A DNA stretch of 45,323 bases, taken from the NCBI GenBank assembly GCA_012729015.1, contig JAAYDY010000102.1, positions 1 through 45,323 of the forward strand, given 5' to 3'. The first letter of the stretch is position 1. Every line of letters starts with the position of its first letter. A program made the position numbers and the translations under genes. The stretch is from Phycisphaerae bacterium. Its GTDB lineage: Bacteria; Planctomycetota; Phycisphaerae; FEN-1346; JAACEH01. Below the pieces are notes generated by a model. The model saw only the letters and a list, made by a program, of their open reading frames with translations, was not told the DNA's origin and made no database searches. Positions 1 through 8,578 of this stretch are shown here, one piece after another.

Positions 1-1077
<1,077 letters not shown>

Positions 1078-1223
1078 CATTTATTGTTGTCTCTTCGCAC
1101 GCATCACGCGAAAGCCGCACCACGCTGTTTCGCTATTGAATCGTCAAAGGGCCGCTGGACGCCCTGTTCTTTCTGACTACCGCCGGGCTCGACTTCCGCA
1201 TGGGGCGGCCCCGGTAACAAGTT

Positions 1224-1335
1224 TTCCGGCGGCGATACGGACGGGGAAACACCTGATCCCATTCCGAACTCAGCCGTTAAGCCCGTTTCGGCCGATGATA
1301 GTGCAACAAACGCGAAAGTAGGCGACCGCCGGGAA
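1224..1335 (+). rRNA. rrf: 5S ribosomal RNA
   Basis: The stretch begins TCCGGCGGCGATACGG and contains the universal GGGGAAACACCTGATCCCATT and CCGAACTCAGCCGTTAAGCC blocks. It ends GTAGGCGACCGCCGGGA, which pairs with the 5' end (TCCGGCGG/CCGCCGGGA). Length is about 112 nt, normal for 5S. It lies about 146 bp after 23S with no tRNA in the spacer. Confidence 0.95.
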
Positions 1336-1346
1336 TTGACTTCCAC

Positions 1347-1380
1347 GAGCCTCGGTCTTCAACGGACCGAGGCTCTTTTC
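1347..1380 (+). terminator. rRNA operon terminator
   Basis: A perfect 11-bp stem (1347-1357 GAGCCTCGGTC with 1365-1375) and a 7-nt loop are followed by TTTT. It sits directly after 5S, so it is the expected intrinsic end of the rrn transcript. Confidence 0.9.
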
Positions 1381-1477
1381 GTTCCGCCTGGCATGCTGAG
1401 GCCGGCGACGGGGCCGCCGCCGACAGGCGACGCCGCAATGGCGTGTCCGCCGGCGCACGGCTTTTTTCGGAAATCCA

Positions 1478-1506
1478 TTGGCGGCTGGAGCCGTTGGCGT
1501 TACAAT
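1478..1506 (+). promoter_or_regulatory. sigma-70-type promoter for rho
   Basis: TTGGCG (1478-1483), a 17-nt spacer and TACAAT (1501-1506) lie about 55 bp before the rho start. It is a good but not perfect match to the housekeeping consensus. Confidence 0.6.
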
Positions 1507-1562
1507 CCGTCAATCGACACCCCGTCTGTACGTTCCATCACACAGAAGTCTGAGAGGACGCG

Positions 1563-2696
1563 ATGACATCGACGGCGACCAGCACCGTCAGCGGCATTCT
1601 GGAATTGCCGCCCAAGAAGAACGCCGGCCATCTGAGGGATCCCAAGCGAGGCTTTCGTCCCGGCGCCACGGACTGCATCGTTCCGGAGAAGCTCGTCCAG
1701 CGATACAGGCTGCGAGAAGGGTTGACCGTCGAGGGGCCCGTCGAGAGCGGCCGCAAGGGCGGTGCGCCGCAACTGCGCGATATCGTGGCGGTGAACGGGC
1801 AGGATCCTGCGGCGTTCTCCGAGCTCCAGCCGTTCGAGGACGGCGTGGTCGTCGATCCGTCGGAGGCTCTCACGTTTGAGACGGCAAGTGACGTCCATCT
1901 GACGCGCGTCATCGACCTGATCACGCCCATTGGTAAGGGCCAGCGGGGCCTGATCGTGGCGCCGCCCCGCAGCGGCAAGACGATCATGCTGGAGCAGATG
2001 GCCCTGGCCATCCAGCAGAACCATCCGGAGTGCGTGCTGATCGTGATGCTCGTGGACGAGCGCCCCGAGGAGGTCACACATTTCCGCATGGCCACGCGGG
2101 CCCTGGTGCTGGCGTCGTCGAACGACCAGGACACGGACCAGCACGTGCGCGTGTCGCGGATGGGCGTGGCAATGGCCAAGCGGCTGGTCGAGTACGGCAA
2201 GGACGTGGTGATTCTCCTGGATTCGCTCACGCGGCTCGGCCGCGCGTTCAACAAGACCGTCAACAGCGGCCGCGTCATGTCCGGCGGCGTGGACATCAAC
2301 GCGCTCCAGGAGCCGAAGCGCATGTTCGGCGCCGCCCGCAACATTGAGGGCGGCGGCAGCCTGACAATCCTGGCGACGTGCCTGATCGACACGGGCAGCC
2401 GCATGGACGAGCTCATTTTCCAGGAGTTCAAAGGCACGGGCAACATGGAAATCATTCTGGATCGCGACATGGCCGACCGACGCGTCTACCCGGCCATCGA
2501 CGTGCCGCGATCCGGCACCCGCAAGGAGGAGCTTCTCTTCCCGGCCGATCAACTCAAGCAGCGGTTCGCCCTGCGGCGGGTTTTGACTGACATGAAACCC
2601 ATTCCCGCGATGGAAGGCCTCCTGAAGCTCATGGCGAAACACCCTACGAATGGCGAATTGCTGGCGTTTCTGAGTTCCGGCAGGGGATCGCTCTAG
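1563..2696 (+). CDS. rho: transcription termination factor Rho (short form)
   Basis: This encodes Rho, the ring-shaped RNA-dependent ATPase that ends transcription. The 377-aa product has an RNA-binding OB region (about 10-85), the P-loop APPRSGKT (133-140), the VDERPEEVT segment (164-172), Walker B VVILLDSLTRL (215-225), the Q-loop SGGVDINAL (240-248) and the R-loop EGGGS region (262-266). It is shorter than E. coli Rho (419 aa) because the N-terminal helical part is absent. The RNP1 motif, GFGFLR in E. coli, reads NAGHLRDP here (20-27), so both aromatic RNA contacts are gone while the ATPase core is intact. The ATG is preceded by GAGAGG. The gene follows the rRNA operon but has its own promoter. 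Confidence 0.95.
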   Translation: MTSTATSTVSGILELPPKKNAGHLRDPKRGFRPGATDCIVPEKLVQRYRLREGLTVEGPVESGRKGGAPQLRDIVAVNGQDPAAFSELQPFEDGVVVDPSEALTFETASDVHLTRVIDLITPIGKGQRGLIVAPPRSGKTIMLEQMALAIQQNHPECVLIVMLVDERPEEVTHFRMATRALVLASSNDQDTDQHVRVSRMGVAMAKRLVEYGKDVVILLDSLTRLGRAFNKTVNSGRVMSGGVDINALQEPKRMFGAARNIEGGGSLTILATCLIDTGSRMDELIFQEFKGTGNMEIILDRDMADRRVYPAIDVPRSGTRKEELLFPADQLKQRFALRRVLTDMKPIPAMEGLLKLMAKHPTNGELLAFLSSGRGSL

Positions 2697-2737
2697 GCCC
2701 TGACCTGATCAACTACGGGTGCCGTGGTCGGCATTTT

Positions 2738-2816
2738 GGAATTCCGGGGAAGTCCAGGACACCATAGGGAATTCCGGGACACCATACGTATCTCGTTGAC
2801 GGTCGGGTCTGTGGAC
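2738..2816 (+). repeat. GGAATTCCGGGGACACCATA-type repeats plus 26-nt leader box, left copy
   Basis: Two related units occur in tandem (2738-2769 and 2768-2788), each beginning GGAATTCCGGG and ending ACACCATA. They are followed by TCTCGTTGACGGTC-N5-TGTGGAC (2791-2816). The same box recurs at 4450-4475 before a decayed RAYT transposase, with related repeat units before it (4387-4418). Short repeats of this look are commonly found beside RAYT genes, so they are probably REP-like debris. Confidence 0.65.
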
Positions 2817-2832
2817 CGATAGGATGCAGGTC

Positions 2833-4377
2833 ATGAAACGAAGACTCGCATGTGCCCTCGCGGGGATGGTCGCGGGCCTGTGTGGCTTGGCGGGCACAAC
2901 GTGGGGACAGGAATTGGAGCTGGAACACGCCGACTTCCACGGGCGGCTGGGGATGAAGATTCAGGTTCTGGCGGGAAAGGTCGCCCCGAACGTCACACTG
3001 AAGGCGACGTTGACGAGCGACAAGGGGCTGAAGCAGGACGTGGGCGGCAAGATGGCTCCGACGCTCTCCTCGCGGGAAACGCTGGTGCTGGATCTTCGGG
3101 CGTTGCCGGCGGACGTCTACACACTGACGGTGGAGTTGTCGGACGGCCGCCGGGCGATACGGACCTGGACGAAGCCGTACGATGGCATTCCGCGCGTCGG
3201 CCTTGACGAGAACAACGCCGTCTGTGTCGGAGGCAAACCGTTCTTCCCGGTCCTGTGCAAGGGCATCGGCACGGAAACGGATGTGGCCAAGTGGGCCCCG
3301 TACGTCAACACGCTGAAGCACGTGGCATTCATCGACAAACAGTACACGCCTGAGGGCTTCAAGGGCTGGCTCGACCTGGCCGCCAGATACAAGTTGATGG
3401 CGATCGGTCCAGGGCGCGGCTACTGGTGGCCGCACGGTGGAGCGGTGGTCAAATACACGGCCGAGGGCAAGTCGCAGCGGGAGCGCAGCTTTGCCCTGGA
3501 GAAACTGGACGATTACATCCGGGTGGCCCGAGATCACGAGGCCTTCCTGATGTACGAGTGGACGGACGAGCCGGAACTGGACAACGCCGACAACTGCATC
3601 CCGGCCGCGGAAGTCCGCCGGGCGACCGACCGGTGCCACGAGTTGGACGCACAGCATCTGCACTTCTGCAACATGGCCGGCTACGGATTTGCTCGCCCCG
3701 AGGGCAACTGGATGTGGAAGCACGTCCGGAGTTACACGTATCTGTACGGACAGGCGGCCGACGGTCGCAAGACGCTGATGGCCGATGTGCTGAGCCAGGA
3801 CTACTACCCGATCGAGAACGCGGACGACGTCCGATACAAGGTGTCGTTCGAAAATATGTGTGTGGCCATGGATACGATGAGAGCCTGGAACGCGGACCTG
3901 GCGCCGATCATTGCCTGCGTGGAGACCTGCGACATCACCAAGGCAGCGACGCCCGCCCCGACCGCCGCCGAGTTGCGATTGCTTTGCTGGGCCAATATCA
4001 TACACGGAGCCAAGGGCATCTCGTGGTTCCACTACTTCAAACCCACGCCGGAGGAGAACTTCCGCGAGATGGCCCGCTTCAAGGAGCAGGTCACGCGTCT
4101 GACGCCCGCAGTGCTGGGGCCCGACTATCCTGGTCGGGTCTCGTGCCAGGCAACCAACGACGGCCGCGTGGACGTGTTGGCCAAGTCCGGCCCCGACGGC
4201 GTGTATCTGTTCGCCGCCAATCTGAAGCGTCAGGAGACCGTGGCGACGTTCACGTTGGACAGGAACGTCGCCGAGAGCGAGGTGGTGGATGAGAATCGCC
4301 GGGTGCCCGTCAAAGACCGAGCGTTCAGCGACACGTTCAAGCCGCTGGAAGTGCACATCTACCGGATAGCCGATTAG
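2833..4377 (+). CDS. secreted TIM-barrel glycoside hydrolase-like protein
   Basis: The 514-aa product has a signal peptide (about 1-26, ending TTWGQ), a beta-sandwich-like region (30-115) and then a segment typical of (beta/alpha)8 glycosidases. Candidate acidic catalytic residues are in YEWTDEPE (D245, E246) and in IACVETCD (E364). A GISWFHYF strand near 395 and a small C-terminal beta domain follow. The exact GH family was not recognised and the substrate is unknown. ATG 2833 was chosen over ATG 2824 because AGGA at 2821 is correctly spaced for it and the signal peptide then starts MKRR. The gene lies alone between two sets of RAYT-type repeats, so it may have been moved or trapped by them. 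Confidence 0.8.
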   Translation: MKRRLACALAGMVAGLCGLAGTTWGQELELEHADFHGRLGMKIQVLAGKVAPNVTLKATLTSDKGLKQDVGGKMAPTLSSRETLVLDLRALPADVYTLTVELSDGRRAIRTWTKPYDGIPRVGLDENNAVCVGGKPFFPVLCKGIGTETDVAKWAPYVNTLKHVAFIDKQYTPEGFKGWLDLAARYKLMAIGPGRGYWWPHGGAVVKYTAEGKSQRERSFALEKLDDYIRVARDHEAFLMYEWTDEPELDNADNCIPAAEVRRATDRCHELDAQHLHFCNMAGYGFARPEGNWMWKHVRSYTYLYGQAADGRKTLMADVLSQDYYPIENADDVRYKVSFENMCVAMDTMRAWNADLAPIIACVETCDITKAATPAPTAAELRLLCWANIIHGAKGISWFHYFKPTPEENFREMARFKEQVTRLTPAVLGPDYPGRVSCQATNDGRVDVLAKSGPDGVYLFAANLKRQETVATFTLDRNVAESEVVDENRRVPVKDRAFSDTFKPLEVHIYRIAD

Positions 4378-4386
4378 GCCGCGTTC

Positions 4387-4475
4387 TGAATTCCGGCTGA
4401 ATCCCGGAGGCACCATAGAGTCAGGAGAGTCAGGGGGCACCACAACTCATCTCGTTGACGGTCAAGCATGTGGAC
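4387..4475 (+). repeat. right copy of the repeat set and 26-nt leader box
   Basis: This holds degenerate GAATTCCGG/AATCCCGGAGGCACCATAG units (4387-4418), a CAGGGGGCACCACAAC unit, and TCTCGTTGACGGTC-N5-TGTGGAC (4450-4475). The last box matches 2791-2816 at all 21 positions outside the 5-nt variable block. It directly precedes the RAYT relic. Confidence 0.6.
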
Positions 4476-4490
4476 GGGCGGGATGGCGTT

Positions 4491-4742
4491 ATGGCGCAGC
4501 TGGCATGCGTCGCGGTTTTTGGGAATCCGCATCGCGTCACCCCGGGAGGGAACCGGCGGCAGGCGCCCGCTTCGGCGACGGCGACTGTGCTGCGTACCTG
4601 GACCTGGTGGCGGCTGGTGCGGCGTGGTGGCTGGGCCTGGTGCCTGATGACCCCGCCGCCATGTCTGCCCCGTCAGGCATGGCGAACGGCGTGGACCCTC
4701 CGCGTGGCCGCACGCAGCCATCTACAGACCCACCAACCGACA
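4491..4742 (+). pseudogene. decayed RAYT / IS200-like Y1 transposase relic
   Basis: From ATG 4491 the frame reads MAQLACVAVFGNPHRVTP followed by GGNRRQ, which matches the N-terminus of REP-associated tyrosine transposases (typically MARLxRxxxPGxPHHVTxRGNRRQ). The similarity then jumps frame to FGDGDCAAYLDLVA (family pattern FxxDxDYxAYLxLL) and jumps back to WAWCLMTPPPCL (family pattern WAYCLMPNHVHL). At least two frameshifts have occurred, the HUH metal-binding HVH has become PPC, and the rest of the gene is missing. It cannot encode an active enzyme. The upstream repeats fit this class of element. Homology is from motif recognition, not a database search. Confidence 0.7.
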
Positions 4743-5138
4743 TAATCAATATGGCGTTCCCGGTGGTCTGGGGAGAGCGCGGAGACTCGTGCATATTGCA
4801 GGGGCGAGGGGCTGGCCGGCAGCAGCGCGGCGGCCGACTACGGTTTTCAAACAGCCAGTCATTCTGAGGCGGCGGCTCCTTGCGAGGCGACTGCGGGCAA
4901 TCGGGCATCGCCGTTGCTCGATGTCGCGTTCACTGTAATGTCACCGTGTCATGTCGCGGACGGGGGAGAATCGGCCCCGGAGGGGTTTTCGGCTGCTCCA
5001 GGGCAGAGCGGGCCAGCCTCCCAGCACAAATCCGATGGGCCGCAAGGGATTACGGTCAGTTGGGGCAGGGTTGCGCGCGGTTCGGATCGTTCGGCGGACG
5101 GGTGGCACTGGAGAACCGGCGAGGGGGGCTGCTTTTTT
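4743..5138. other. intergenic stretch, no convincing gene
   Basis: An open plus-strand frame runs through here into the next gene, but it has no coding-like content and ends upstream of a clear signal peptide. GTTTTCAAACAGCCAGTCATT (4843-4863) looks like a dispersed non-coding repeat, but no second copy is visible in the window. The stretch ends at the promoter at 5139. Confidence 0.5.
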
Positions 5139-5166
5139 TTGACTTTGCCGCATTACATGTTATATT
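5139..5166 (+). promoter_or_regulatory. sigma-70-type promoter for the dockerin protein
   Basis: TTGACT (5139-5144), a 16-nt spacer and TATATT (5161-5166) form a strong match. The implied transcript would have a leader of about 150 nt, including a small GAAAG...CTTTC hairpin, before the ATG at 5321. Confidence 0.65.
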
Positions 5167-5320
5167 TCCTACGGTTGAAAGGGGGCTTTCTGCCCGCCTG
5201 AAGCGCCTGCCACCTTGGGGGAGTGTCGTTTCGATTGTCGTAGCCTCTCACTGTTCCTTGTTGCGGGGAGCAGCCCGAGAAACCAGACAATACGAGGGGA
5301 ATCCGTTAGGAGCTGTCGCG

Positions 5321-7627
5321 ATGCGGCTTTCTATCGTACGTGTTGGCCTGTGCCTGGCAACCGTCGCCCTCTGTGCGGCCGTTGCCCACTCCGCAACGCT
5401 CAGTGTCGGCCCGGGTGGGTATCCCACCATTCAAGCGGCGATCAACGCCGCCGGTGACGGTGACACCATCGTCGTCGCGGTCGGCACCTACAACGAGTGC
5501 ATCGACTTCTCCGGCAAGAGCGTGACGGTCCGTAGCACCAATCCCGGCGACGCCGCCGTTGTGGCGGCGACGATCATCAATGGGTCGGCCGCCGGCACCT
5601 GTGTCACCATTGCCAACGGCGAGGGGCAGGGGGCCTATCCGGCAGTGCTGGAAGGGTTTACGGTGACCAACGGCGCCTATGCCGCTGTGTCTCCGTCCCG
5701 CGGCGGCGGCATCCACGTGGCGAACGCTTCGCCGGTGATTCGTTTCAACGTCATCGCACTGAACCAGACGGCGGCCGACGGCGGCGGTATCAGCGTGGTC
5801 GGCGCGTCGACGGTGGAGATCAGCAACAACACGATTTCGAGCAATACCGCCCAGGGTTGGGGCGGCGGCGTGTTCGTGTGCGGCGAGGACGGATTGGCGA
5901 CGATAGTTCTCTCGGGCAACCGCGTGTCGGGCAACGAGGCCGCCTGGGACGGCGGGGGCATCTGCCTGTTCGAGTCGGTCGCGGCCGACGTCCGCAACAA
6001 CGTCGTGGACGAGAACATCGCCGACGAAGTGGGCGGCGGGTTGTTTGTGGGTCATGCGGTGGATGCCCAGGTTGTCAACAACACCGTGGCCGCCAACGAG
6101 GCGCGCGGCGTGGACCTGGAAGGCGGCACTGTGCCGCGCGTCGGCCATGGCGGCGGGTTGGCCTGCTTCCAGACGGGTAGCGGTGTCGCGGTGGACAGTT
6201 GCATTTTCTGGGCCAACACGGCGGCCGACGGCGGCAATCAGATGTCGCTGGAGGCCGGGGCGACGCTGTCGGTGGCCTACAGCGACGTTCAGGGCGGCCA
6301 GGCGGGTGTGTTTTTGGAAACGGGCGGCACTGGGACGGTGACGCTCACGTGGGGCGCCGGCAACATCGACGTGTTGCCGCTGTTCGCGTCGGCGGGCGAC
6401 TACCACCTTCAGAGCATCGGCGGGCGGTACGATCCGTCGGTCGGGGCGTGGGTGAGTGACGCTGCGACGAGCCCGTGCCTCGATGCGGGCAACCCGGCGT
6501 TGGCGTATGCCATGGAACCGATTCCGAACGGGCACGTGGTGAACCAGGGGGCGTACGGCAACACGGCCGAGGCCTCGAAGACGCCGGCCGACCAGCCGTT
6601 CCTGACCATTGGCGCGGCCCAGTTCGACACAGAGAACGAGCTGATGTACTTCGACCTGCTGATGGAGAATACCAACGGGTTGACGGGCAGCGTGATCGGG
6701 TTCGGGGCGCGTGCCACCCTGAGCGGCGCGGACGCAGGTCACTTCACCGCGGATCCGTATCAGGTGCAGGGATGGCCGGGACCGGATCTGGCGGACTGGT
6801 GGAGTCCGGCTGTGTACGCGTGGAGTGAGTTTGGCCTGGGGGTGACGTCCATCAGCAGCGACCCCGCTACGCTGGCCTATGGGCACAACGGCTATGTCAG
6901 CGATGCCGTATCGCTGTCGAGCGTCGTTCCGGGGGCGATCGTGGCACGGTTCTACTATGCGTGGGACGGCGTGGCGGTGTCGGAAGTGTTCGTCAACATC
7001 GAGAGCTACGGCGGCTATGATCCTGAGCCGGCATTCGATTTTGTGGGCACCTCGATTGCGTTGCCGGCGACGGTGCTGAACGACGGCGCGAACATCATTG
7101 CCGCGGCAGGGGATCCGGTCATCTCTGTGGCCACGGAAGACGGGCTGGACTGGGTGTATCAGAACACGCCGGCCATTCTGGTCAATAACGGTCACAAGGT
7201 GAAGCTGACCGTGACGGTGAGCGACCTGAACGGCAACGCCTCGGTGACGGTTGCGGTGTCGAAGGTGGTCGGCAGCGGTCCGGGCGAGGTGGACGTGTTG
7301 CCCGGCAGCACGGAGTTGGAGAAGCTGATCTATGGCAGCGACCGGTCGCTGGCGGCGTTCGGCGGCCTGACGCTGTCGGTGGTTGCCACGGGCGACGTGG
7401 CGGGCAGCGCGGAGGTGCTGGTGCCGTTTACGTGTCGCAAGCTCGGCGATATCGACGGCAACGGCGGCGCGGAGCCGACGGACATGAGCGCCCTGGTGAA
7501 CCGGCTGAACGGTATGGACACGACGGGATTCCATGCGCATGCGTTCGACCTGGATACCAACGGGGGGGCGGAACCGGGCGACATGGCGCTACTGGTCAAC
7601 ATTCTGAACGGAATGCCCGTGCCGTAG
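5321..7627 (+). CDS. secreted right-handed beta-helix protein with C-terminal dockerin
   Basis: The 768-aa product starts with a signal peptide (about 1-25). A parallel beta-helix follows (about 30-390), with GYPTIQAAINAAGDGDTIVV and repeated GGGI, NNTIS and N-V-V-N turns typical of pectate-lyase-like or polysaccharide-binding folds. Next comes a beta-rich region (about 420-700). The last 64 residues hold two calcium-loop repeats, DIDGNGGAEPTD and DLDTNGGAEPGD, each followed by a MxxLVNxLNGM helix, which is a type I dockerin pattern. AGGAG at 5307-5311 supports the ATG at 5321; the frame is open further upstream but that part lacks coding character. Its role is probably extracellular glycan binding or cleavage; no catalytic residues could be assigned. 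No cohesin partner is seen in the window. Confidence 0.85.
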   Translation: MRLSIVRVGLCLATVALCAAVAHSATLSVGPGGYPTIQAAINAAGDGDTIVVAVGTYNECIDFSGKSVTVRSTNPGDAAVVAATIINGSAAGTCVTIANGEGQGAYPAVLEGFTVTNGAYAAVSPSRGGGIHVANASPVIRFNVIALNQTAADGGGISVVGASTVEISNNTISSNTAQGWGGGVFVCGEDGLATIVLSGNRVSGNEAAWDGGGICLFESVAADVRNNVVDENIADEVGGGLFVGHAVDAQVVNNTVAANEARGVDLEGGTVPRVGHGGGLACFQTGSGVAVDSCIFWANTAADGGNQMSLEAGATLSVAYSDVQGGQAGVFLETGGTGTVTLTWGAGNIDVLPLFASAGDYHLQSIGGRYDPSVGAWVSDAATSPCLDAGNPALAYAMEPIPNGHVVNQGAYGNTAEASKTPADQPFLTIGAAQFDTENELMYFDLLMENTNGLTGSVIGFGARATLSGADAGHFTADPYQVQGWPGPDLADWWSPAVYAWSEFGLGVTSISSDPATLAYGHNGYVSDAVSLSSVVPGAIVARFYYAWDGVAVSEVFVNIESYGGYDPEPAFDFVGTSIALPATVLNDGANIIAAAGDPVISVATEDGLDWVYQNTPAILVNNGHKVKLTVTVSDLNGNASVTVAVSKVVGSGPGEVDVLPGSTELEKLIYGSDRSLAAFGGLTLSVVATGDVAGSAEVLVPFTCRKLGDIDGNGGAEPTDMSALVNRLNGMDTTGFHAHAFDLDTNGGAEPGDMALLVNILNGMPVP

Positions 7628-7710
7628 AGGGCGGCACGACGCTTGCGGAGTTGCGTGAAAGGGCGAAACTCCCGCATCTTGATAGACACCTTGACTAGGG
7701 GAGGGCACCA

Positions 7711-8430
7711 ATGAGGAAGCTTCTTGGGGTAGTGCTGTTGACATTTCTGGCCGTACCGGCCTCAGCCGATGTACTGTTGAGTCTGACCCGGCCGCAATAT
7801 GGTACGGCTTCCGGCATCGACTACGTGTATGTGGATTTGCGGATCGTGGATCTGGGGGCATACGGCCTTCCGGATTGTGAGGAATTGGTGACTGCTTTTG
7901 GCGCCAAACTTGTGGCGCGAGGAGCAGACGCCGCTCGTTTGGAGGGGTTTAGCCTGCCGGTGCAGGATAAGACCGCAGCTGAAATGGCAGCCATCGTGTC
8001 GCCTTCCACGTATGCCTGGATGCGCACCCCCGAGTCGAGCACCGGTGCTCATGGCTTTGGCAGCAAGGTCGTGTCAGACAAGGGTTCGGGTTTTGTGAGC
8101 TTCGGCCACAATGCCTTGGAAACCGATGCCGAAGTCGAGGTGCTGCCAGGAGTGTTCATCCCCAACCCTCTGTACGATGCGGTGCTCTTCAGGGATATTC
8201 AGGCTGGAGACGTTGTGGCGAGGTTCTGCTTCTTTGACAGGCTCTCGGGCACGCCGTTCACTGACCTGACGTTTGATCTGATTGGCTACGATACTCCGGG
8301 AGAGGGAGCGGCTTTCACGCTGATCGATGGCAGGACCGTCAAAGGGGATCTGGTTCCCGAGCCGGCGACGCTGGGGCTGCTGGGACTTGGCGCGGTGGGG
8401 CTGATCTGGCGGCGGCGGCGGTGGAAATGA
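7711..8430 (+). CDS. PEP-CTERM sorting-domain protein
   Basis: The 239-aa secreted protein has an N-terminal signal peptide (1-20, ending ASA). It ends in VPEPATLGLLGLGAVGLIW followed by RRRR (about 215-239): the PEP motif, a hydrophobic helix and a basic tail recognised by exosortase. The middle is an all-beta-looking domain without a recognised family. GGGGAGGG lies 5-13 bp before the ATG. It follows the dockerin gene by 83 bp and may share its transcript. Its function is likely an anchored surface or matrix protein; its substrate is unknown. Confidence 0.85.
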   Translation: MRKLLGVVLLTFLAVPASADVLLSLTRPQYGTASGIDYVYVDLRIVDLGAYGLPDCEELVTAFGAKLVARGADAARLEGFSLPVQDKTAAEMAAIVSPSTYAWMRTPESSTGAHGFGSKVVSDKGSGFVSFGHNALETDAEVEVLPGVFIPNPLYDAVLFRDIQAGDVVARFCFFDRLSGTPFTDLTFDLIGYDTPGEGAAFTLIDGRTVKGDLVPEPATLGLLGLGAVGLIWRRRRWK

Positions 8431-8483
8431 CAGCCGGCAGCGGCTGCGGCCCTGTCGGTGAATGAGGTTGCATGGAAAACATG

Positions 8484-8517
8484 ATCCCCCTGTCGGCCAT
8501 GTGGCCGGCAGGGGGAT
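8484..8517. terminator. bidirectional terminator between convergent genes
   Basis: A near-perfect 17-bp inverted repeat (ATCCCCCTGTCGGCCAT pairing with 8501-8517, two G-U pairs) lies between convergent genes ending at 8430 (plus) and 8579 (minus). The minus strand continues into CATGTTTTCC, which supports termination in that direction. Confidence 0.8.
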
Positions 8518-8578
8518 GCTGTTTCTGGCAGTGCGTGTGGCGTGGAGCCCGCGGCATGTGTCTGCGGGCGTTGGGGCG

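Noticed and set aside
4880..5320. In-frame N-terminal extension of the dockerin protein
   Set aside because: A strong promoter at 5139, an AGGAG site and a clear signal peptide at 5321 show the true start is downstream.
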